From Caldanaerobacter subterraneus (GTDB taxonomy: Bacteria > Bacillota > Thermoanaerobacteria > Thermoanaerobacterales > Thermoanaerobacteraceae), in contig NZ_SLWU01000016.1 in assembly GCF_004345675.1 (NCBI RefSeq), positions 1 through 64,000 on the forward strand: a stretch of DNA of 64,000 nt, read 5' to 3'. How positions within the stretch are numbered: position 1 is the stretch's first letter; every line of letters starts with the position of its first letter. This document shows, in pieces, positions 17,042 through 25,278 of the stretch. Under the pieces are notes generated by a model that worked only from the letters and a program-made list of their open reading frames with translations, did not search any database and had not been told where the DNA came from. A program made the translations under genes and the position numbers.

Positions 17042-17536
17042 CTATTTAAGGTACACTCTCATCACTCTGCTTTCTCCCGCTTTCACCTCTTTTGAGTCTT
17101 CTACTTTTTCAATTTTATCAACTATATCGCCGTTAGTAATTATAACAGGTGAAGTCAACGGATGTTTTTCCTTTACCTTTTCTATGTCAAAAGTTATTAA
17201 TTTATCACCTATTTTTACCCTATCTCCTTCTGACACAAAACTTTCAAAACCATCCCCCTTCATCTCTACCGTGTCCATACCTATGTGGATGAGTATCTCC
17301 AATCCTTCCTTCGTCCTGATGCCTAGTGCATGTTTTGTAGGGAAAAGCTGTATTACAGTACCGTCAACCGGTGAAACAACCAGTCCTTTTGCTGGTTCTA
17401 CCGCAATCCCATCTCCTACCATCTTTTGTGCAAAAACAGGATCCGGAACTTCTTCGATTTTTACCAATATCCCATCCATAGGCGAATACACGTCTACGTA
17501 TTTTTTCCTTTTAAAGAGTCCAAACATCACTACCAT
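17042..17536 (-). CDS. crr: PTS EIIA component, glucose family
   Basis: This 164-aa soluble phosphocarrier passes phosphate from HPr to the EIIB domain. The phosphorylated His lies in LIHIGMDTVEMKGDGF (about residue 83) and the second active-site His in FPTKHALGI. The start is chosen at ATG 17536, with GGAG six bases upstream. It is separate from EIICB, whereas in many species the domains are fused. A GC-rich hairpin separates it from the EIICB gene. Confidence 0.93.
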   Translation of the reverse strand: MVVMFGLFKRKKYVDVYSPMDGILVKIEEVPDPVFAQKMVGDGIAVEPAKGLVVSPVDGTVIQLFPTKHALGIRTKEGLEILIHIGMDTVEMKGDGFESFVSEGDRVKIGDKLITFDIEKVKEKHPLTSPVIITNGDIVDKIEKVEDSKEVKAGESRVMRVYLK

Positions 17537-17563
17537 CCCTTTCTCCATTTTCTAAAACTTTGA

Positions 17564-17585
17564 TGGCGGCCCCCATCGGCCGCCA
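17564..17585 (-). other. Intercistronic GC-rich hairpin between EIICB and EIIA genes
   Basis: TGGCGGCC (17564-17571) pairs perfectly with GGCCGCCA (17578-17585) around a 6-base loop. There is no T run, so it is more likely an mRNA-stabilising or processing element than a terminator. Confidence 0.6.
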
Positions 17586-17594
17586 GAATTGTCA

Positions 17595-18986
17595 TTAAGA
17601 TTTTTTCTTCATATGCTTTTTCATCTCTTGAGCAATCAAATCCGCTTTAGTACCCACAATCACTTGAAGAGCATTTTTGCCCATCCTCATTACACCAGTT
17701 GCACCTAACTTTTTCAATTTCTCATCATCTACTATTGTATCGTCTTTTACAGTGAGACGCAACCTGGTAATGCAGGCTTCTAAAGATTCAATATTGTCAG
17801 AACCTCCCAATATCTCCACGTATTGTGCTGCTACATCGCTTATTTCTGATTTAGACATATCTCTGTACTGGTCTTGAGCTTCTTCCTCTAATCTTCCAGG
17901 TGTAGGTAGGTTGAACTTAGTTATAACATAGTAGAAAATTACATAGTACACAACTCCGTAAATTACTCCTATTACTAATAACAATAGAGGCTTTGTGGCA
18001 ATTCCATAGCTTAAAATGTAGTCAATGAGTCCTGCTGAAAAGCCAAATCCATTCTTTATCCCGAGCACGTAAGTTACAGCGAGTGAAAGACCTGTCAAAA
18101 GGGCATGTATTACATAAAGCACCGGCGCTAAAAACATGAAGGAAAATTCAATGGGTTCTGTAATCCCTGTCAAGAAAGATGTCAAAGCAGCGCTTATAAA
18201 CACACCAGATACAACTTTTCTCTGCTCTGGCTTAGCTGCTGCCCACATAGCCAATGCTGCTGCTGGAAGTCCGAACATCATTATTGGGTAAAAGCCTGCC
18301 ATAAAAATTCCTGCCGTCGGGTCTCCCGCAAAAAACCTGTTTAAGTCTCCTGTCACAATTTTACCAGCAGGCGTCTTAAAAGTTCCAAACACAAACCACA
18401 CAAGGCTGTTTATAACGTGGTGCAGTCCAAAAGGAATGAGCAATCTGTTCAATACTCCATACACGAATACTCCCAAAGCTCCTGCTCCTATAATCCATTC
18501 ACCTACGGCATAGATGCCATTCTGTATAGGCGGCCATACATATCCCATTATGAGAGCTAATACAATCGCTGCAAATGCCGTCACAATAGGTACAAACCTC
18601 TTGCCGCCAAAAAATCCCAGGAAATCGGGAAGTTTTGTGTCATGGTACTTATTATAAAGGTATCCAGCTATTATACCCATTAAGATACCGCCTAAAACTC
18701 CCATGTTTATATCTTTGTTTATTGTAGTAGCACCTTTTGTTAGCACGAAATACCCTACAGCTGCTGCTAAAGCTGCTACTCCATCCCCTTCGGCAAAGCC
18801 TATAGCGATACCAACAGCAAATATTAAAGGCAAATTATCAAATACTGCTGCACCTGCCTGCATAATAAATGGGATATTGAAAACATCAGGCGCACCAAGC
18901 CTTAAAAGTAATGCTGCTGCAGGCAATACAGCTACTGGAAGCATTAATGCTTTACCTAGTTTTTGAAGGCTTCCCAGCCATTTCAT
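17595..18986 (-). CDS. ptsG: PTS EIICB transporter, glucose/N-acetylglucosamine type
   Basis: This 463-aa membrane permease has an EIIC domain (residues 1-360) with about ten hydrophobic segments and family motifs (SLQKLGKALMLPVAVLPAAA, LLIPFGLHHVINSLVW, GITEPIEFSFMF). The C-terminal EIIB domain has its phosphorylated Cys in LEACITRLRLTV (about residue 405). ATG 18986 follows AAAGGAGG. Glucose and N-acetylglucosamine permeases cannot be told apart by eye; the gene symbol is provisional. It is the first gene of the operon EIICB-EIIA-antiterminator and lies behind a RAT/terminator leader. Confidence 0.9.
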   Translation of the reverse strand: MKWLGSLQKLGKALMLPVAVLPAAALLLRLGAPDVFNIPFIMQAGAAVFDNLPLIFAVGIAIGFAEGDGVAALAAAVGYFVLTKGATTINKDINMGVLGGILMGIIAGYLYNKYHDTKLPDFLGFFGGKRFVPIVTAFAAIVLALIMGYVWPPIQNGIYAVGEWIIGAGALGVFVYGVLNRLLIPFGLHHVINSLVWFVFGTFKTPAGKIVTGDLNRFFAGDPTAGIFMAGFYPIMMFGLPAAALAMWAAAKPEQRKVVSGVFISAALTSFLTGITEPIEFSFMFLAPVLYVIHALLTGLSLAVTYVLGIKNGFGFSAGLIDYILSYGIATKPLLLLVIGVIYGVVYYVIFYYVITKFNLPTPGRLEEEAQDQYRDMSKSEISDVAAQYVEILGGSDNIESLEACITRLRLTVKDDTIVDDEKLKKLGATGVMRMGKNALQVIVGTKADLIAQEMKKHMKKKS

Positions 18987-19029
18987 ATAATACCCTCCTT
19001 TTAATTTATTTTCAGGCATTAAAACAAAA

Positions 19030-19063
19030 GAGCCGGCAAGGTCTTCTCGACCTTTACCGGCTC
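19030..19063 (-). terminator. Conditional terminator in the PTS operon leader
   Basis: A long stem (19030-19043 with 19050-19063, GAGCCGG pairing with CCGGCTC and AAGGTC with GACCTT) is followed on the minus strand by TTTTGTTTTAA. Its first arm overlaps the last bases of the RAT hairpin, so only one of the two structures can form. Confidence 0.9.
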
Positions 19064-19089
19064 ATGCCTGCTTATGCAGTAACACGCCG
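19058..19089 (-). promoter_or_regulatory. RAT antiterminator hairpin for the PTS operon
   Basis: On the minus strand: outer stem CGGC/GCCG, internal loops GTGTTA and GCATGA, inner stem CTGC/GCAG and loop ATAA. This two-stem layout and the loop sequences are those of RAT sites bound by LicT/GlcT-type CAT domains. It overlaps the terminator by four to six bases. Confidence 0.88.
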
Positions 19090-19092
19090 CAT

Positions 19093-19140
19093 AGTATTCG
19101 TTTTCGCTTTTATTATATACTTTGTATTAAACTTTGTCAA
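19093..19140 (-). promoter_or_regulatory. PTS operon promoter with cre-like operator
   Basis: On the minus strand TTGACA (19135-19140) and TATAAT (19112-19117) are 17 bases apart. Just downstream lies CGAAAACGAATACT (19093-19106), which fits the catabolite-repression consensus TGNAANCGNWNNCW at all defined positions except the first. Confidence 0.85.
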
Positions 19141-19157
19141 TAACCGTTTTTTGTATT

Positions 19158-19190
19158 TAAAAGACCTTTTTAAAAGGAGGTAAAAAGGTC
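19158..19190 (-). terminator. Terminator of the PTS-associated barrel gene
   Basis: An 11-bp stem, AAGACCTTTTT with AAAAAGGTCTT, flanks about ten bases after the stop codon at 19192. A weak T-rich tail follows on the minus strand. Confidence 0.65.
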
Positions 19191-19191
19191 T

Positions 19192-20139
19192 TCACTTGTT
19201 CAAAGAATAAGCCATTCTCCTGTAAGTATGCCTTACACCTCTTATCGCTATGGAAAGAACCATTATGTTTTCTGGAAACGCAATACCTGAATACCCTGCA
19301 TCGCCTATGTGCTGTATATCTGCCCCTGCCATTTTAGATTGAATAGCTATATACTCTATTACGCTTTTTTGAGCTCCTTCCTGAGAAGTACCTATGGCAG
19401 TCATTGCCAGTGCACCTTCTTCATGGATGGCATCAATCTGCTTTTTAGCGAGATCTAAATCAATACCAGGAACAGTACCAGGAGCTGGAATTAGTACGCA
19501 ATCTGCTCCGGCCTTTACAAAATCCCTTAAAACCCTGTCATCGTATATATTGCCTGAACCTGCCCCGTGCATTTTCCCCGCCACAATCATCAATTTGTCT
19601 CCTAAAATTTTTTTGGCTAGCTCTATTCCCTGTATTATAGTTGTCTCATTGACACCTGTATTAGGATTCCCTGTAATTACTATATAGTCAAAACCGTATT
19701 CTCTTGCCCTCTTCAAATTTTCTTCTGTAAGCTTCCTACCTTCAACGTACTTTACTCCTTCAGGTACTGGTTCTAAATTAACTCCTATAAATCTTCCCAC
19801 AATTTTCTTTATCCTTTTTACATATTCTGGATCTTTAGCATTCTTTAATGCAATTTCTTCCATCATACTTAAAGCCCCAGCTCCATCCGAGAGATTTACT
19901 CCAACATCATCTATGCCGAAGATAAAAGGTCTTTGGAAATCAAAAAGATTTAATGTAATCATGTCACTTCCAAAAGCTGCAGCTAATTCTAAATTAGAAA
20001 CTCCGTAAATTAGTGGCGGGACCGTTATTACAGTTTCGGCCATTACCGTCCTGCCTTCTGAATTTTTAATAGTCTCAATTAGCATGTTTTTGTCCATACC
20101 CTCAATATCCTTTAATGTGAGCTCAAAAATTCTCTTCAT
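19192..20139 (-). CDS. PTS-associated (beta/alpha)8-barrel-like protein, function unknown
   Basis: This 315-aa protein shows alternating beta strands with glycine-rich ends typical of a TIM barrel (SDMITLNLF, FIGVNLEPVPEG, YIVITGNPNTG, LMIVAGKMHGAGSG, ADCVLIPAPGTVPG). It resembles a family commonly found beside PTS genes and sometimes mislabelled as a haloacid-dehalogenase-like protein (I believe DUF7916). No reaction is known. It starts at ATG 20139 behind GGGAGTGAAGG. It has its own promoter and its own RAT/terminator leader, so it should be switched on with the PTS operon. A role in metabolising the transported sugar phosphate is an inference. Confidence 0.7.
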   Translation of the reverse strand: MKRIFELTLKDIEGMDKNMLIETIKNSEGRTVMAETVITVPPLIYGVSNLELAAAFGSDMITLNLFDFQRPFIFGIDDVGVNLSDGAGALSMMEEIALKNAKDPEYVKRIKKIVGRFIGVNLEPVPEGVKYVEGRKLTEENLKRAREYGFDYIVITGNPNTGVNETTIIQGIELAKKILGDKLMIVAGKMHGAGSGNIYDDRVLRDFVKAGADCVLIPAPGTVPGIDLDLAKKQIDAIHEEGALAMTAIGTSQEGAQKSVIEYIAIQSKMAGADIQHIGDAGYSGIAFPENIMVLSIAIRGVRHTYRRMAYSLNK

Positions 20140-20168
20140 AACCCTTCACTCCCTTTTATTAAATTAAA

Positions 20169-20196
20169 AGCTGGCAAGGAATGTCCCTTACCAGCT
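20169..20196 (-). terminator. Conditional terminator before the barrel gene
   Basis: AGCTGGCAAGG (20169-20179) pairs with CCTTACCAGCT (20186-20196) with one mismatch. TTTTAATTTAAT follows on the minus strand. It overlaps the RAT-like hairpin. Confidence 0.8.
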
Positions 20197-20220
20197 TGTG
20201 CCCTTTTAGGTTACACGCTG
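20191..20220 (-). promoter_or_regulatory. RAT-like antiterminator hairpin before the barrel gene
   Basis: On the minus strand: CAGC, GTGTAA, CC, a short loop, GG, GCACAA, GCTG. The outer stem CAGC/GCTG and internal loops GTGTAA and GCACAA mirror those of the PTS leader (GTGTTA, GCATGA). The inner stem is shorter. Confidence 0.75.
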
Positions 20221-20229
20221 TTTAACAAA

Positions 20230-20258
20230 ATTTTATACTATATATTCCTAATTGTCAA
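20230..20258 (-). promoter_or_regulatory. Promoter of the PTS-associated barrel gene
   Basis: On the minus strand TTGACA (20253-20258) and TAAAAT (20230-20235) are 17 bases apart; an overlapping TATAAA gives 15-base spacing. Confidence 0.75.
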
Positions 20259-20316
20259 CTTTAAAGCTGCAAAGCTATGTTGGCAATTTTTTGGAGGTTA
20301 TAAAAACCCCCTCAGC

Positions 20317-21612
20317 TTATTCGTATATTAAAACAGGTCTTTCCACTGGTTCATCTGAAAGCAGGATGTATTTCTTAATCTCTTCAAATGCCCAGTCAGC
20401 TTTGCTTTCGTCATTAGCATATATAGTAGCAATGGGTTCACCTTTCTTTATTACTTCTCCTACCTTTCCCCCCAGCATTATTCCAACTGCCAAATCAATT
20501 TTATCTTCTTTTCTTTCCCTGCCTGCTCCCAACTTCATTGCCAAAAGCCCTAAATCTAGTGCCATTAAATCCTTTATATACACATCCCTGTCAGCAATCC
20601 ACGGCCTTACATATTTAGCCTGAGGCAAAAGGGTTGGATCATCTACTACTCTGTCGTCTCCTCCCTGTGCTCTTATGAACTCCTTGAATTTCTGAAGTGC
20701 TTTGCCACTCTCTAAAGCGTCTTTTAATTTGGCTCTTGCCTCATTATCATCTTTGGCAATACCTGCAATCTGCAGCATATCTGAACCTAATAACATGCAA
20801 ACCTCCAGGAGGTCTCTTGACCCATGCCCTTTCAATACCTGTATCGCTTCTAAAACCTCAAGAGCATTTCCTATTGCAAGCCCTAGAGGATAATCCATAT
20901 TGGTTACATGAGCTACTGTCTTTCTGCCAACTGAGTTGCCTATGTCTACCATTAACTTTGCAAGAGCCTTTGCGTTTTCCAAATCTTTCATGAAAGCTCC
21001 TCTTCCAACTTTTACATCTAAGACTATTCCATCAGCTCCTGCAGCAATTTTTTTACTCATGATAGAACTTGCTATAAGAGGAATAGAATCTACAGTTGCA
21101 GTAACATCTCTTAAAGCGTACAATTTTTTGTCGGCAGGAGTCAAATTTTTTGTCTGACCGATAATTGCAATTCCGTATTTATTGACATTATCAATAAACT
21201 CTTCTTCAGAAAGCTCTACTCTCATCCCAGGTATAGATTCTAGCTTATCTATCGTTCCCCCAGTATGCCCTAAACCTCTTCCCGACATCTTGGCAACAGG
21301 TGCACCACAAGCAGCTACCATAGGAGCAAGTACTAATGTGGTAGTATCAGCTACCCCGCCAGTTGAATGTTTATCCACTTTTATTCCTTTTATTCTAGAT
21401 AGATCAAGTACATCGCCAGAGTAAGCCATTGCCATTGTAAGGTGGACAGTCTCCTCAGGAGTCATTCCTCTAAAATATATGGCCATTAAAAGAGCGCTTA
21501 TCTGATAATCAGGAATGTAGTCTTTTGTGTAGCCTGAGATTATAAAATCTATTTCTTCTTTGGTGAGTATACCGCCATCCCTCTTTTTTAGTATAAGGTC
21601 ATACATTCTCAT
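20317..21612 (-). CDS. pdp: Pyrimidine-nucleoside phosphorylase
   Basis: This 431-aa cytoplasmic enzyme splits uridine, thymidine or deoxyuridine with phosphate to the base and (deoxy)ribose 1-phosphate. The family signature SGRGLGHTGGTIDKLESIPG lies at about residues 109-128. The phosphate-site segment DKHSTGGVADTTTL is at about 82-95, and the C-terminal domain starts after residue 340. Length is typical. It is the last gene of the nucleoside operon, three bases after deoB. Its pentose 1-phosphate product is the substrate of DeoB. Confidence 0.95.
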   Translation of the reverse strand: MRMYDLILKKRDGGILTKEEIDFIISGYTKDYIPDYQISALLMAIYFRGMTPEETVHLTMAMAYSGDVLDLSRIKGIKVDKHSTGGVADTTTLVLAPMVAACGAPVAKMSGRGLGHTGGTIDKLESIPGMRVELSEEEFIDNVNKYGIAIIGQTKNLTPADKKLYALRDVTATVDSIPLIASSIMSKKIAAGADGIVLDVKVGRGAFMKDLENAKALAKLMVDIGNSVGRKTVAHVTNMDYPLGLAIGNALEVLEAIQVLKGHGSRDLLEVCMLLGSDMLQIAGIAKDDNEARAKLKDALESGKALQKFKEFIRAQGGDDRVVDDPTLLPQAKYVRPWIADRDVYIKDLMALDLGLLAMKLGAGRERKEDKIDLAVGIMLGGKVGEVIKKGEPIATIYANDESKADWAFEEIKKYILLSDEPVERPVLIYE

Positions 21613-21615
21613 AAA

Positions 21616-22797
21616 TTATACCCCCACTTTCAAAGGTAATTCCCTTAAAAAAGAAGTGCCTGTGTGTATAGGACCCACGTTGAAAATTTCAGCAATTGTA
21701 GCTGCCACATCAGCATATGTTCTTCTCAGCCCAAGATTTCTACCTTCTTTCATAGAAGGACTGTAAACCAAAAGAGGCACGTATTCTCTTGTATGGTCTG
21801 TTCCTGGAGTTGTGGGATCACAGCCATGGTCAGCTGTTATAATCAATAAATCTTCCTCTTTAAGCCTTAACATTATCTCAGGAAGCCTTTCATCAAAATG
21901 CTTTAAAGCTTTTGCATACCCGTTAACATCATTCCTGTGCCCGTACACCATGTCAAAGTCTACCAAATTAGTAAAAATAATCCCTTTCTTTACCGCATCC
22001 ATTGCCTCTATGGTAGCCGTAATGCCCTCGTCATTATTTCCAGTATGAATGCTGTCTGTAATGCCCTGCCCTGCAAATATGTCCTCTATCTTCCCAACTG
22101 CATATACCTGATAACCTGCTTCTTTCAACATGTCAAGTACAGTAGGTCCAAAAGGCTTGAGAGAAAAGTCTTTTCTATTAGCTGTCCTTACAAAATTGCC
22201 CGGTGAACCTATAAAAGGCCTTGCAATAACACGCCCTACGGCATGGTCCCCTTTCAATATTTCCCTGGCAATTTCACACATTCTATAAAGCTCTTCCAAA
22301 GGGATGACTTCTTCATGGGCTGCAATTTGAAACACGCTGTCAGCAGAAGTGTATACAATGGGATAGCCTGTTTTTATATGCTCTTCTCCCAGCTCTTTTA
22401 TTATCTCAGTACCTGAGGCAGGTTTATTGCCTAGGACCTTTCTTCCAATTCTTTTTTCAAATTCTTCAATAATCTCCTTTGGAAAGCCCTCGGGATAAGT
22501 AGGAAAAGGTTTTTCTACAATGAGCCCTGCTATTTCCCAGTGCCCTGTCGTAGTGTCTTTACCAGCGGATTTCTCTGCCATCTTGCCATAAGCACCAATG
22601 GCATTTGGATTTGGAGCCACTGTCTTCAAAGGTATGATATTCCCTAACCCCAGCTTCTCCATTGTAGGAAGCTTAATCCCAGTCTTTTCTACCACGTGCC
22701 CCAAAGTATTAGTCCCTTCATCGCCAAACTTGTACGCGTCTGGAAGTTCCCCTACTCCGACGCTATCCAGGACTATAAGTATAACTCTTTGCAGCAT
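21616..22797 (-). CDS. deoB: Phosphopentomutase
   Basis: This 393-aa alkaline-phosphatase-superfamily enzyme moves phosphate from C1 to C5 of ribose or deoxyribose. Metal ligands and catalytic residues are seen in [16 protein letters not shown] order at the N-terminus ([13 protein letters not shown]), the phosphothreonine site [10 protein letters not shown] (about 85-94), and [19 protein letters not shown] near the C-terminus. AGAGGTGG precedes ATG 22797. It connects nucleoside phosphorolysis to the pentose phosphate pathway. Confidence 0.96.
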   Translation of the reverse strand: MLQRVILIVLDSVGVGELPDAYKFGDEGTNTLGHVVEKTGIKLPTMEKLGLGNIIPLKTVAPNPNAIGAYGKMAEKSAGKDTTTGHWEIAGLIVEKPFPTYPEGFPKEIIEEFEKRIGRKVLGNKPASGTEIIKELGEEHIKTGYPIVYTSADSVFQIAAHEEVIPLEELYRMCEIAREILKGDHAVGRVIARPFIGSPGNFVRTANRKDFSLKPFGPTVLDMLKEAGYQVYAVGKIEDIFAGQGITDSIHTGNNDEGITATIEAMDAVKKGIIFTNLVDFDMVYGHRNDVNGYAKALKHFDERLPEIMLRLKEEDLLIITADHGCDPTTPGTDHTREYVPLLVYSPSMKEGRNLGLRRTYADVAATIAEIFNVGPIHTGTSFLRELPLKVGV

Positions 22798-22827
22798 TTT
22801 ACCACCTCTTTTGTTAGTATAGAATTA

Positions 22828-23235
22828 CTACTTTTCCATATCTTTAGATGTGAAAGCTCCTGGCAATAAATCTCTTACACTCATTATCGCATGGTCACCC
22901 TTCATATTGCTCAATATAACGACCATATCTTCTCCGCCCAGTTCCATCATAACTTGCCTGCAAGCACCACAAGGCGAAACAGGTTCATCAGTATCGGCTA
23001 CAACGGCAATAGCTTTAAGCTTCCTTTTCCCTCCGCTATAGGCGTTAAACATGGCAACCCTTTCTGCGCACACAGTAAGACCAAAAGATGCATTTTCAAT
23101 GTTACATCCTTTGTATATATTTCCATCTTCCGTAAGCACACAAGCCCCTACTTTAAAATTAGAGTAAGGAGCGTAAGCATTTTCCCTCGCTTCTTTTGCA
23201 ATTTCTATTAGTTTTTCATAGTCCCTGTACTCCAT
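22828..23235 (-). CDS. cdd: Cytidine deaminase
   Basis: This 135-aa zinc enzyme converts cytidine or deoxycytidine to uridine or deoxyuridine. Zinc ligands and catalytic Glu appear in TVCAERVAMFNA (CAE) and SPCGACRQVMMEL (PCxxC). The substrate-binding NIENASFG motif is present. AGGTGTGTAA precedes ATG 23235. It feeds uridine to the phosphorylase encoded at the end of the same operon. Confidence 0.96.
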   Translation of the reverse strand: MEYRDYEKLIEIAKEARENAYAPYSNFKVGACVLTEDGNIYKGCNIENASFGLTVCAERVAMFNAYSGGKRKLKAIAVVADTDEPVSPCGACRQVMMELGGEDMVVILSNMKGDHAIMSVRDLLPGAFTSKDMEK

Positions 23236-23249
23236 TTACACACCTACTT

Positions 23250-23975
23250 TCACAATGTTCTTTTTCTGACAATGTAAAAGTCAAATTTAGAGGCATTAAA
23301 ATAATTTGACGAAAACAAAATTGGCGTGTTATTTTCATCATAATGAACTTGTTCTAGAAGCAATATTGAATCGTTTTTGTCCATCATGAGCTTTTTCTCA
23401 ACTACAGGGTCGTGCTTTATAACTCTGATGTGGGAAATAGCATAAGTAATTCTTATAGAATGCTCTGCCTCAAGATAAGCAAAAATTGACTGTTCAAATC
23501 CGGTAAAAGACTCTCCTACGATGTTCTCTGGCAATCTATCTATGCAGTAAACAACAGGAACATTGTCAGCCGTCCTAATTCTCTCTACTTTGTATATTAT
23601 ATCCCCCGGCTTTATCCTCAAATGCTTTGCTTCATTCTCAGTTGCAGGCAATTTATACACAGTAAAATCTTTGGTACCAGGCACCATTCCCTGCCTTTCA
23701 ATTAAAGCAGTAACGCTGAACAACTCCTCCAAACCGCTTTTTATGAGCGGTTTTCTTCTCACAAAAGTACCGACCCCTTGCTGCTTTACAATTAATCCTT
23801 CCTCTTCCAGAATCCTCATAGCTTCCCTTAAAGTGGCTCTGCTTATGCCAAACTGCTTCGCAAGCTGAGACTCAGAAGGAAGTTTGGTGCCTTCCTTCCA
23901 TTGTCCCGTCTTTATAAGTTCCTCCATCTTTTTTAAAGCAAGCTCATACAGCGGCTTTTTCTCAGGCAATAACAT
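23250..23975 (-). CDS. GntR/HutC-family transcriptional regulator
   Basis: This 241-aa regulator has an N-terminal winged-helix GntR domain (residues 8-75: LPSESQLAKQFGISRATLREAMRILEEEGLI) and a UTRA ligand domain (about 95-240). ATG 23975 is chosen behind AAAGGGGCG. The frame extends to 24011, but that extension overlaps the preceding gene. Being inside the nucleoside operon, it most likely controls it in response to a nucleoside or sugar phosphate. This is an inference from position. Confidence 0.88.
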   Translation of the reverse strand: MLLPEKKPLYELALKKMEELIKTGQWKEGTKLPSESQLAKQFGISRATLREAMRILEEEGLIVKQQGVGTFVRRKPLIKSGLEELFSVTALIERQGMVPGTKDFTVYKLPATENEAKHLRIKPGDIIYKVERIRTADNVPVVYCIDRLPENIVGESFTGFEQSIFAYLEAEHSIRITYAISHIRVIKHDPVVEKKLMMDKNDSILLLEQVHYDENNTPILFSSNYFNASKFDFYIVRKRTL

Positions 23976-24007
23976 GACAAACGCCCCTTTTATTTTTAAT
24001 ACTGTGG

Positions 24008-25243
24008 TCATACTTTAGATAAACCTTTAAAAGACACTAACTCTTTTAAAATTTCTGTGTGGTCTCCTGGAATAATTATCTGGTGATTGCCCAAAGGATT
24101 AGATGTAAAATATTCTATTTTATCTTTCAATACCACTTCTATCTGAGTTCTGCACCGCTCTTCGCTCCGTGGATTATCTATTACTTCGCCTGCTGCAAAG
24201 AAAATTTTTGAAAGATTCTTTCCTCCAACTTTAATTATAGTAATAGGTCCTTTTTCAAATTCGCCTTGAACCCCTACCCCTATTCCAGATTCAAAATGAG
24301 ATCTTAAAATATAGTTCCTAACAGCTTTTGTTGGTACAGTACAATGAGCAAAAATTATACTATTTTTCTCTTCGTTTATCGAGGAAGGATTAGCCATAAA
24401 AGGTATCTTCCCAGTTAGCAAATAACTTAACAACATACTAAAAGTAGAAGGAAGATCGCCTTCACATCCTGCAATAATACCTTCATCTGTCAATCTAGAA
24501 AGTGCTAAGCAGCCGGTTGTATTGAACTTCATTAGTAAATCAAAACATTTTAAACTTAAAGCATTTAATTTATATCTTTCTACCAAAATCTTGAGGGCTG
24601 CGTATATGCCATGGGCTTTACTTATATCTTCTTCCGTTGGTTCTATTTTTTTTATTGCTCTTTCGAAATATCCATCATATCCTTCTAACTTGTTATTTGT
24701 TAGTAAATCGTAAAGTTCCTCCAATTTAATATCAACAATATCAACACCCCAAAAACTCTTTACTTCAAAGTAGTCAATTGTACTCGCAATAAGCCACTCT
24801 GAAGGCCCCCCAATGCTCCCAATTCTTGATTCTTTGAGTCCATTTAAAAGATTTACAATTTTACAAAGTATAGTTATTTTTTTGAGTACAGAGTTTTTCT
24901 CTCCATAAAGGAGATAAACTTTATCCTTTTTAGCCTCATTCACAAAAGATATGATTTCCAACGAAGCCGCTAAGGAGTTGTTTATATCCTCGGCAAGCAA
25001 AACTATAGGCTTTGGAAGCCAGTTGTAAATTCTTTTAAATTTTCCTTCCACTCCGCCTGTCATAACCCAAACAACTGTTAATTCTCCTTCTACAGGTTTC
25101 CACTCAGGAGTAATATCTTCATAAGTAAGGTAATTCACTTTGAAATGGTTGTTAAAAAATTCATAAGTACTAGAAAGACTCATTCTCACTTTCTCTTCAC
25201 CGTGAAGAGGAGACATCATCTGAATAACATTTAACCTACACAT
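24008..25243 (-). CDS. L-fucose/arabinose-isomerase-like protein, substrate unknown
   Basis: This 411-aa protein has the layout of the FucI/AraA-like fold. Residues 1-170 form an alpha/beta part (VVWVMTGGVEGKFKRI, PIVLLAEDINNSLAASLE). Residues 270-400 resemble the C-terminal isomerase domain (GCLALSRLTDEGIIAGCEGDLPSTFSMLLSYLLTG, SIIFAHCTVP, GPITIIKVGG). The Glu of GCEGD, a Cys/His region and the late GNHQIIIPGD look like remnants of the sugar- or metal-binding site. It lies between the ABC permease and the GntR regulator, so a ribose or deoxyribose derivative is a plausible substrate, but no reaction can be assigned. Confidence 0.65.
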   Translation of the reverse strand: MCRLNVIQMMSPLHGEEKVRMSLSSTYEFFNNHFKVNYLTYEDITPEWKPVEGELTVVWVMTGGVEGKFKRIYNWLPKPIVLLAEDINNSLAASLEIISFVNEAKKDKVYLLYGEKNSVLKKITILCKIVNLLNGLKESRIGSIGGPSEWLIASTIDYFEVKSFWGVDIVDIKLEELYDLLTNNKLEGYDGYFERAIKKIEPTEEDISKAHGIYAALKILVERYKLNALSLKCFDLLMKFNTTGCLALSRLTDEGIIAGCEGDLPSTFSMLLSYLLTGKIPFMANPSSINEEKNSIIFAHCTVPTKAVRNYILRSHFESGIGVGVQGEFEKGPITIIKVGGKNLSKIFFAAGEVIDNPRSEERCRTQIEVVLKDKIEYFTSNPLGNHQIIIPGDHTEILKELVSFKGLSKV

Positions 25244-25278
25244 CTCAATTTTCCCCCTTTATTATTAATACACTTTTT

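Noticed and set aside
20283-20310. Terminator after pdp
   Set aside because: A 7-bp hairpin exists, but on the minus strand it is followed by A residues, not T, so it is not a standard terminator.
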